A stretch of DNA of 7,415 bases, from NCBI GenBank assembly GCA_030045935.1, contig JASIEN010000356.1, positions 1 through 7,415 on the forward strand. Direction: 5' to 3'. Numbering within the stretch: the first letter of the stretch is position 1; each line of letters opens with the position of its first letter. Shown in pieces: positions 1-4,877 of the stretch. The stretch comes from Candidatus Sulfotelmatobacter sp. Lineage in GTDB: Bacteria > Acidobacteriota > Terriglobia > Terriglobales > Acidobacteriaceae. The notes below the pieces were generated by a model. The model was not told where the DNA came from, ran no database searches, and worked only from the letters and a program-made list of their open reading frames with translations. A program made the translations under genes and the position numbers.

Positions 1-1
1 T

Positions 2-346
2 CTCGCTGGCGCTGGAGCCACTGTGGTCACCGCGATGCGCAGCGAAGATGTGAAGACACGGTTGCTTTCCGAGCCGTTCGATGCGCTCATCATGCATGGC
101 AAAATGCCAGCCGACTGGAACGCCAAAGAAGCTTATCTGTGGATCAGGCAGAATTGCGCAGATATGGAAAAGCATGTTCTATTCACGTTTTCGAATGGAG
201 TGGAGCAGGGCGACGAGCGCGCATTCCTTCAGGAAAATAATGTTCCCTATCTAGTGAAACCCTTCGAAGTCGCTGAACTGATTTCGCAGGCGAGGCGCTT
301 GTTGCAGAAGACTCAGGCCGCGGCTGCAGCGGCCGCATCGAATTAG
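2..346 (+). CDS. Receiver (REC) domain protein, C-terminal fragment, phosphoacceptor Asp replaced by His
   Basis: The frame is open to the left edge, so this is the last 114 codons of a longer protein, either a response regulator or the C-terminal receiver of a hybrid histidine kinase. The pattern is that of a CheY-like fold: GA-x-V near the start, then FDALIMHGKMP where receivers have FDxILxDxxMP, a hydrophobic strand HVLFTFSNG, and PYLVKPFEVAEL carrying the conserved Lys-Pro of beta-5 and the following helix. The codon at 95-97 is CAT (His) where the phosphorylated Asp is expected, and the Thr/Ser position after the fourth strand (FTFSN) is also irregular. Standard phosphorylation therefore looks unlikely. 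The acidic pair of beta-1 lies outside the window. The protein ends in a seven-Ala run before SN and TAG. It converges with the SPOR gene. The family is fairly certain; whether a kinase module precedes it cannot be seen. Confidence 0.8.
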   Translation, partial: LAGAGATVVTAMRSEDVKTRLLSEPFDALIMHGKMPADWNAKEAYLWIRQNCADMEKHVLFTFSNGVEQGDERAFLQENNVPYLVKPFEVAELISQARRLLQKTQAAAAAAASN

Positions 347-348
347 AA

Positions 349-426
349 CTTTCCGTTTTGAAAGGGCACGGTTTTTAGCGGCGCTGTAAAACTCCAGATG
401 GGGATGCGGGCTTCAGCCCCTGCCCA
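349..426. repeat. Hairpin-bearing intergenic element, possibly REP-like; possible bidirectional terminator
   Basis: The gap between two convergent genes holds a weak stem CTTTC/GAAAG (349-353 with 360-364) and a compact GC hairpin GGGC-TTCA-GCCC (408-411 with 416-419). The segment starting GGGCACGG at 364, followed by a T5 run (372-376), looks like a decayed second hairpin of the kind GGCACGG...CCGTGCC. Paired hairpins of the form 'GGGCTTCAGCCC' between genes resemble repetitive extragenic palindromes I associate with acidobacterial genomes, but only one copy is in this window, so repetition is not shown here. Its position would also suit a terminator for the converging transcripts, although neither hairpin is directly followed by a clean T-tract. 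Confidence 0.35.
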
Positions 427-438
427 AGAGATTCCGCC

Positions 439-1053
439 TCACTTCTTCACAATCGGGTTATATCCGTCATTGATCAGCCGCGACCGCATGCCTTCCGCGT
501 CTTTGATCTCGGCAAACGGCCCCAGCTGTACGCGAAACAGCTTGTCGGTTGTAGAGTTCGCCGCCACAAATGCGGGATATTCTTTTTTCTTCAGAGCCTC
601 GACCAGAGCGTCGGCGTCTTCCTGCTTGCTTACGGCAGCAACCTGTACGAAATAGGGAGCAGGGGGCAACGCCATGGGATCGGGCGGGCTTATCGTCGAG
701 GATGGTGCAGTTGTGCTGGAGTTGGCAGAGGTGGATGACTGTGCAGTTGTGCTCGGCGGAGTAGTTGCCGGCATCGAGGACGCATCACTCGCGGCCGGGC
801 TTAACTGTGCATTCGCATCCTTCTGTTCGACTGACTTATAAAAAGTCATCGTGGGCGCGGGCTGCGCCGGCTGCGGGCTGGAAGCTTTAGCCACAGCGGG
901 AATGGCCGCCGGCGTGGCCACCGCCGCGGGCTCCGACTTGCGCCCGAGCGTATAACCCAGCGAAAAGAACACGGCACAGATGACTACCAGGCCGAAGAAC
1001 AGACCCAGTAGTTTCCCCGTACCCAAGGTAATTTCAGTATCTTGTGAATCCAT
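439..1053 (-). CDS. SPOR-domain inner-membrane protein
   Basis: A 204-aa protein with a short cytoplasmic N-terminus, one membrane span (about residues 14-36, GKLLGLFFGLVVICAVFF...), a low-complexity Ala/Pro/Ser/Thr linker (about 41-132) and a C-terminal SPOR domain (about 133-204: YFVQVAAVSKQEDADALVEAL, then LFRVQLGPF, then a final helix and strand). SPOR domains bind peptidoglycan glycan strands stripped of stem peptides, typically at the division septum, so the domain should lie in the periplasm. The layout resembles small FtsN/DedD-type proteins, but nothing shows it is an orthologue of either. ATG at 1053 is chosen because it gives a proper N-terminal anchor; the upstream GGGGG is a poor Shine-Dalgarno. 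It lies 64 bp after the slipin stop and is probably the last gene of the NDH-2/NfeD/slipin operon. The linker contains an in-frame near-duplication (STTAQSS/STTAPSS). Confidence 0.9.
   Translation of the reverse strand: MDSQDTEITLGTGKLLGLFFGLVVICAVFFSLGYTLGRKSEPAAVATPAAIPAVAKASSPQPAQPAPTMTFYKSVEQKDANAQLSPAASDASSMPATTPPSTTAQSSTSANSSTTAPSSTISPPDPMALPPAPYFVQVAAVSKQEDADALVEALKKKEYPAFVAANSTTDKLFRVQLGPFAEIKDAEGMRSRLINDGYNPIVKK
705..753. repeat. 13-bp direct repeat, period 36 bp, inside the SPOR-protein linker
   Basis: GTGCAGTTGTGCT occurs at 705-717 and again at 741-753. The 36-bp period is exactly 12 codons, so the repeat stays in frame and encodes the Ser/Thr/Ala-rich motifs STTAQSS and STTAPSS of the linker. 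It looks like local slippage or duplication in a region with little sequence constraint, and linker length may vary between strains. Confidence 0.7.
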
Positions 1054-1067
1054 CTTTCAACGCCCCC

Positions 1068-1083
1068 GACGAAAGCTATCGTC
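1068..1083 (-). promoter_or_regulatory. Short dyad in the leader just upstream of the SPOR gene
   Basis: GACGA (1068-1072) and TCGTC (1079-1083) are perfect inverted repeats around a 6-nt loop. In the minus-strand transcript this gives a 5-bp hairpin ending about 14 nt before the SPOR start codon, next to the only G-rich candidate ribosome site. It could modulate translation of the last operon gene, or be coincidental. It has no T-tract and so is not an intrinsic terminator. Confidence 0.25.
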
Positions 1084-1117
1084 TGCAGCCTTTGCGCCTC
1101 TCTCAGCGCCTTGCGGT

Positions 1118-1900
1118 TTAAGGCTTCGCCCTTTCGCCCGCTGCTGCCATCATCTTCTGCAGCCCTGAGAAAAAGTCGACCGGCACCGGGAAAATCACCG
1201 TCGTATTTTTCTCCACCCCAATCTCGGTCAGCGTTTGCAGGTAACGAAGCTGCACGCTCACTGGCTCCGTCGCCAGCAAGTGTGCCGCGTCCACCAGCCG
1301 CTGCGCGGCTGAGAATTCGCCCTCGGCGTGAATGATCTTCGACCGCTTCTCGCGTTCGGCTTCGGCCTGCTTGGCCATCGCCCGCAGCATCGACTCCGGC
1401 AAATCCACCTGTTTCACTTCCACGCTCGCCACTTTCACTCCCCACGGCGACGTGTGCTGATCGAGTATGGTCTGCAGTCGAAGATTGATCTTGTCGCGAT
1501 GCGCGAGCAGTTCATCCAGTTCCAGTTCACCCAACACCGATCGCAGCGTTGTCTGCGCGAACTGGGAAGTCTGATAAACGTAGTTGGAAACTTCCACCAC
1601 CGCCTTGTTGGGCTCGATCACCCGCAGAAAAATGACCGCGTTCACCTTCAGCGTTACGTTATCGCGCGTGATGATGTCTTGCGGAGGCACTTCCAGCGCC
1701 TCCTGCCGCAGTGAAACCCTCACGATGCGGTCAATGGGAGCGAATACCAAAATGACTCCCGGCCCTTTTGGGTGACTCAACAGATGACCCAAGCGGAAAA
1801 TGACGCCGCGCTCATATTCGGCCAGAATCTTGATAGAGCTTAAGAAGTACAGAACGACGACGATGATAATGATGCCCGTGAACCCGCCAATCAATTCCAT
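1118..1900 (-). CDS. Slipin (stomatin/prohibitin-homologue, SPFH family)
   Basis: At 260 aa this is the usual size for bacterial slipins. Residues 1-20 form the N-terminal membrane hairpin or anchor (GGFTGIIIIVVVLYFL). The SPFH core follows: IKILAEYERGVIFRLGHL, then GPGVILVFAPIDRIVRVSLR, VPPQDIITRDNVTLKVNAVIFLRV, and the helical stretch TLRSVLGELELDELLAHRDK. Residues about 165-210 are the charged Ala/Glu coiled-coil segment (LRAMAKQAEAEREKRSKIIHAEGE) that drives oligomerisation. A hydrophobic C-terminal patch (TTVIFPVPVDFF, about 233-244) matches the region that the partner NfeD protease cleaves in the archaeal pair PH1510/PH1511. GGAGG (complement of 1906-1910) sits 5 nt before ATG and fixes the start. 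It follows nfeD by 176 bp on the same strand. Slipins organise membrane microdomains and quality control; the substrate here is unknown. Confidence 0.95.
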   Translation of the reverse strand: MELIGGFTGIIIIVVVLYFLSSIKILAEYERGVIFRLGHLLSHPKGPGVILVFAPIDRIVRVSLRQEALEVPPQDIITRDNVTLKVNAVIFLRVIEPNKAVVEVSNYVYQTSQFAQTTLRSVLGELELDELLAHRDKINLRLQTILDQHTSPWGVKVASVEVKQVDLPESMLRAMAKQAEAEREKRSKIIHAEGEFSAAQRLVDAAHLLATEPVSVQLRYLQTLTEIGVEKNTTVIFPVPVDFFSGLQKMMAAAGERAKP

Positions 1901-2076
1901 TTCTGCCTCCGCTGGCGCAGCAGAACGCTCCTAAGGCGGATTGTAACGCACGGACAACAAGTAGCCGCGAAAATCGCAAACGGAGGTAATGTCCTGATAA
2001 CCGGTACAGACCTAACCCTGGGGTTCTATGTGGCCTTTGTTTAAAGCGATTCCCGCCCGATTTAATGAGGTAGATT
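1901..2076. other. Intergenic gap between nfeD and slipin
   Basis: This 176-bp gap is the longest inside the presumed operon. It ends in the strong slipin ribosome site. A TACAAT hexamer on the minus strand (1945-1940) matches five of six -10 positions, but no acceptable -35 lies 16-18 bp upstream, so an internal slipin promoter is only possible. A short imperfect dyad AACCCTGGGGTT (2014-2025) is present. I see no clear terminator after nfeD, so read-through from nfeD is plausible. Confidence 0.4.
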
Positions 2077-3405
2077 TCAATGCGAAACAGCCGGCGTCGA
2101 AGCAGGTTGCGACGCGGTCACCGGATCAACCTCCAGCACAAGTCCGTCGACCCGCCGCACCACGACAGACTGTCCAGCAGGCACGTCGCAGGAGGAAACT
2201 GCGTCCCACAATTCACCGTGAACGAAGATTTTTCCGCGCCGGGAAAGGGAACTCTGCGCAATACCGACTTCGCCGATCAATCCTTCTGCCCCTGAAACCT
2301 GCTTATTGCGCCGCGCTTTCAAAGCGATCGTCATCAGAAATGCCGTGATCAGTCCCAGCGGAATGCTGACCGCCAGTGCCGTCACCAAATGAACTCGCAT
2401 TTCCGGAATAGGTGAATCAACCAATAACAAGCCACCTAGAGTCAGCAGAACGATGCCACCGGTGGTGAGAACTCCATGCGTGGCAAACTTGGCCTCAGCA
2501 GCGAACAGAGCAAATGCGCCCAGAATCAATACAAGCGCCGCAAACCGAACGGGCAGCAGGTTCAGCGCAAACGCGGCCAGAATGATGAACACAACTCCCA
2601 CGGTTCCGGGAACAACTGCCCCAGGATGGTTAAATTCCGCATATAGAGCCAGCGCGCCAATCGCCAGCAGAATGAAAGCGATATTCGGATCCATCAGATA
2701 TCCGAGGATGCGCTCTTTCAGCGTCATGCCGAACGGCACAACCGGTTGACCCACCAGGTTCAACGTGACTTCCTGCCCAGTGAAGCGCTTGACCGGTTTG
2801 CCTTCCATCTGGCGAAAAAGATCGTTTTCGTCCCGCGCAATGTAATCGACGAGATGCTGTGAAAGCGCCTCCTGATCGGTAAATGATTTCGATTCGCGCA
2901 CCGCGCTCTCCGCCAACTCGACGTTGCGGCCCCGGCGCGAAACCACAGATCGCATCAGCGCCGCCGCATCGTTCTCGATCTTCTGTTTCATCTCGTCATC
3001 AGTCTTCACCGTACTCGGCCCAATCAGCATTACTGGGTGCGCCGCCCCCGCGTTTGTTCCCGGAGCCATCGCTGCTACATCGGCTGCCTCAAGAATGAAG
3101 ATGCCCGCCGATCCGGCGCGTGCCCCGCTTGGCGCCACATAAATTATGACCGGTATCTGCGAGGTGGTGATCTTCTCGATGATGTGTCGCGTGGATTCGA
3201 CCAGGCCACCCGGCGTGTTGATCTCGATCAACAAAGCCTGATCGCCGCGTCGCGCCGCCTCGTCCACAGCGCGTTCGATATATTCCTGCGTAATGGGCTG
3301 AATCGTATCGTCGACGACGATTTTGAGGACGTCCGCGTACGCGACCGGAACGAGGACGAGCGCCACGAGACCGAGAAGAATCCACGAAAGCAGCTTTGTA
3401 TTCAT
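2077..3405 (-). CDS. nfeD: NfeD-type membrane-bound ClpP-class serine protease
   Basis: Full-length long-form NfeD, 442 aa from ATG 3405 (452 aa if ATG 3435 is used). Numbering from 3435: signal peptide 11-34 ending VAYA|D; ClpP/crotonase-like periplasmic protease domain about 36-230 with oxyanion motif NTPGG (73-77), nucleophile Ser109 in AGSAG, and Lys152 in KIEN, which aligns with the Ser-Lys dyad known from archaeal PH1510; four or five membrane spans about 250-372 (MDPNIAFILLAIGALALYAEFNHPG...); and a C-terminal OB-like NfeD domain 380-438 (EGLIGEVGIAQ...GELWDAVS). Both catalytic residues are present, so it should be active. Start 3405 is preferred because it gives a clean n-region (MNTK) and forms TGATG with the upstream mini-ORF; neither start has its own Shine-Dalgarno. 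The downstream slipin is the expected partner and substrate. Confidence 0.95.
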   Translation of the reverse strand: MNTKLLSWILLGLVALVLVPVAYADVLKIVVDDTIQPITQEYIERAVDEAARRGDQALLIEINTPGGLVESTRHIIEKITTSQIPVIIYVAPSGARAGSAGIFILEAADVAAMAPGTNAGAAHPVMLIGPSTVKTDDEMKQKIENDAAALMRSVVSRRGRNVELAESAVRESKSFTDQEALSQHLVDYIARDENDLFRQMEGKPVKRFTGQEVTLNLVGQPVVPFGMTLKERILGYLMDPNIAFILLAIGALALYAEFNHPGAVVPGTVGVVFIILAAFALNLLPVRFAALVLILGAFALFAAEAKFATHGVLTTGGIVLLTLGGLLLVDSPIPEMRVHLVTALAVSIPLGLITAFLMTIALKARRNKQVSGAEGLIGEVGIAQSSLSRRGKIFVHGELWDAVSSCDVPAGQSVVVRRVDGLVLEVDPVTASQPASTPAVSH

Positions 3406-3473
3406 CAGATGGAACACGTATGACGTAGGCGCCATCGAAAACGGCTATTGCTGGCCGGCATGACCGTCCGCAT
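3405..3473 (-). CDS. Candidate 22-aa leader peptide translationally coupled to nfeD
   Basis: This short ORF reads MRTVMPASNSRFRWRLRHTC followed by S, I and TGA. It has a good Shine-Dalgarno, GAGGAG (complement of 3484-3489), 10 nt before its ATG. Its TGA shares one base with the nfeD ATG at 3405 (TGATG), the classic geometry for termination-reinitiation. The nfeD ATG lacks a Shine-Dalgarno, so translation of this ORF would explain how ribosomes reach it. The peptide is basic (five Arg) and has no recognised family. A second in-frame ATG lies at codon 5. It may act only as a ribosome loader, or its codons might make nfeD translation conditional. Real expression is unproven. Confidence 0.5.
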   Translation of the reverse strand: MRTVMPASNSRFRWRLRHTCSI

Positions 3474-3483
3474 AGCTTATATT

Positions 3484-3489
3484 CTCCTC
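3484..3489 (-). promoter_or_regulatory. Strong Shine-Dalgarno between NDH-2 and nfeD
   Basis: The minus strand reads TAAGAGGAGAAT, so this ribosome site begins directly after the NDH-2 stop codon (3492-3490). It is 10 nt from the mini-ORF ATG at 3473 and 78 nt or more from the nfeD ATG at 3405. It can therefore only serve the mini-ORF directly, which is the main argument that the mini-ORF is translated. Confidence 0.6.
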
Positions 3490-4851
3490 TTATTTGCGCA
3501 CGCTGGCATGCATTTCTTCATGCTCAGGTTTCGAAGCGCCTTCAGATTCCTTCCACCCCGGCAGCTTCGTGCTCCCCGTGATCAGGCGCGCCCCGCGCTC
3601 ATAAGTGAAGTATGACCACGCCCATTGCACAAAAACCAGAATGCGATTCTGAAACCCGATCAGAAAAAAAATGTGCACGAACAGCCATGTAAGCCAGGCA
3701 ATGTATCCCGAGATATGAATCTTTCCAAACTGTGCTACCGCGGCGGCGCGGCCGATTGTCGCCAGGCTGCCCTTATCGTGATAATGAAACGCCGGACGTG
3801 TCTCAGTTGCACTATGACCTTCAATCTCGTGCCGAACCAGCTTAACGACGAAACGTCCTTCCTGAATCGCGACTTGCGCCACCCCGGGCAACAGTTTTCC
3901 AGCGGCATCATTCAGTGCGGCGAGATCGCCGATGACAAAAACTTCCCGATGCCCTGGGACGCTCAGATCGGGCTCCACCTGGACTCGCCCTGCGCGGTCG
4001 GTCGGCACGCCCAGTTTTTTCCCCAGCGGCGATGCGGACACTCCCGCCGCCCAGACAATAACGGCGGCCTCCATCCGCGTATCGCCCATATAAATTGCGC
4101 CGGCCTCGACTTTTGTCACCATTGCGGAAGTAAGCACTTCAACTCCCAGCCGCTGCAGTTGTTCCAGCGCGCTGCGGGAAAGATCTTCTGGATATGGCGG
4201 CAAAACGTGCGGACCGCCCTCGATCAAATGAATACGCGCCTGCCGCGGATCGATCGTTCTGAAATCGCCTGCCAGGGCATGCCGGCAAATCTCGGCAAGA
4301 GTGCCAGCCAGTTCCACTCCGGTCGGCCCGGCACCCACAACCACGAAATTCAGCGGCTCAGCCGCTTCCCCGGCGGCAGCCCGGCGCTCGGCCAGTTCGA
4401 ACGCCAGAAGAACTCGCCTTCGGATTTCTATCGCATCTTCTACTGTCTTAAGACCTGGTGCAAACTTTTCCCATTCGTCATGCCCAAAATAAGCGTGGGT
4501 TGCCCCGGCTGCGACGATGAGGTAGTCATAGGGAATTTCTTCGTCTCCTGTCTGCACCACGCGGCGATCAAGATCAAACCCGGTAACCTCGGCCATCAAC
4601 ACTTCAACGTTTTTGCACCGCCGCAGAATCGATCGGATCGGGGCCGCAATTTCTCCCGGCGAAAGTCCCGCCGTCGCGACCTGGTAAAGCAAAGGTTGAA
4701 AAGTGTGATGATTTCTGCGGTCAACAACGGTGATTCGAGCTCTTGCATGGGCCAGCGCCTGCGCCGCATACAATCCGCCGAACCCCGCTCCCACGATGAC
4801 CACGCGCGGCGCGGCCGACGTTCCTAATTCATGTGGCGCCTTGCTGTTCAT
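3490..4851 (-). CDS. ndh: Type II NADH:quinone oxidoreductase (NDH-2)
   Basis: A 453-aa single-subunit flavoprotein that passes electrons from NADH to membrane quinone without pumping protons. The N-terminal FAD site is VVIVGAGFGGLYAAQAL (GxGxxG at 21-26). The second dinucleotide fold for NADH starts at VVVGAGPTGVELAGTLAE (GAGPTG 173-178). AAGATHAYFGHDEW (about 114-127), the FAD-contacting VFVIGDLA (305-311) and the quinone-site motif AQVAIQEG (325-332) are all present. The C-terminal part (about 380-430: GYIAWLTWLFVHIFFLIGFQ...YERGARLITG) is the amphipathic, hydrophobic membrane-anchoring region of the family. Length and motifs are normal and the gene looks intact. A weak AGGT lies about 8 nt before the ATG. 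It heads the presumed NDH-2/nfeD/slipin/SPOR operon, and its start codon is 26 bp from the divergent gene. Related flavoproteins with other acceptors exist, but NDH-2 fits best. Confidence 0.93.
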   Translation of the reverse strand: MNSKAPHELGTSAAPRVVIVGAGFGGLYAAQALAHARARITVVDRRNHHTFQPLLYQVATAGLSPGEIAAPIRSILRRCKNVEVLMAEVTGFDLDRRVVQTGDEEIPYDYLIVAAGATHAYFGHDEWEKFAPGLKTVEDAIEIRRRVLLAFELAERRAAAGEAAEPLNFVVVGAGPTGVELAGTLAEICRHALAGDFRTIDPRQARIHLIEGGPHVLPPYPEDLSRSALEQLQRLGVEVLTSAMVTKVEAGAIYMGDTRMEAAVIVWAAGVSASPLGKKLGVPTDRAGRVQVEPDLSVPGHREVFVIGDLAALNDAAGKLLPGVAQVAIQEGRFVVKLVRHEIEGHSATETRPAFHYHDKGSLATIGRAAAVAQFGKIHISGYIAWLTWLFVHIFFLIGFQNRILVFVQWAWSYFTYERGARLITGSTKLPGWKESEGASKPEHEEMHASVRK

Positions 4852-4870
4852 GTTTGCTACCTATAAGATT
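4839..4870. promoter_or_regulatory. Compact divergent promoter candidate with a shared TATA core
   Basis: Only 26 bp separate the ATG at 4851 (minus) and the ATG at 4878 (plus). In the middle lies CCTATAAG: on the plus strand TATAAG (4862-4867) matches five of six -10 bases, with a weak TTGCTG (4841-4846) 15 bp upstream. On the minus strand the same core reads TATAGG (4865-4860), a weaker match. If used, both transcripts would start within a few bases of their start codons, giving nearly leaderless messages. The plus gene indeed has no Shine-Dalgarno. The minus gene has AGGT within the same core, so its real promoter may instead lie inside the divergent gene. Confidence 0.35.
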
Positions 4871-4877
4871 CAGCGCG

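Noticed and set aside
398..655. An 85-codon plus-strand frame opposite the SPOR domain
   Set aside because: It is antisense to the SPOR coding sequence, and its Ser/Arg/Ala-rich translation has no family signal.
984..1445. A 153-codon minus-strand frame overlapping the slipin and SPOR genes
   Set aside because: It is Gly/Arg/Ala-rich shadow sequence in another frame of two well-supported genes.
2014..2025. Dyad AACCCTGGGGTT in the nfeD-slipin gap as a terminator or operator
   Set aside because: The stem is only 4-5 bp with a loop of 2-4 nt and no T-tract, so it is too weak to call.
3625..4827. A 400-codon open frame on the plus strand, antisense to ndh
   Set aside because: It lies wholly within a gene with every NDH-2 motif intact. 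Its translation shows no domain pattern and has a Cys/His/Arg/Pro-rich shadow composition, so it is best explained by GC-biased codon use of ndh.
4833..4877. GTG start extending the membrane protein by 15 residues
   Set aside because: The extension is Cys-rich, would overlap the ndh start on the opposite strand, and would lie upstream of the plausible transcription start; ATG 4878 fits the first membrane span better.
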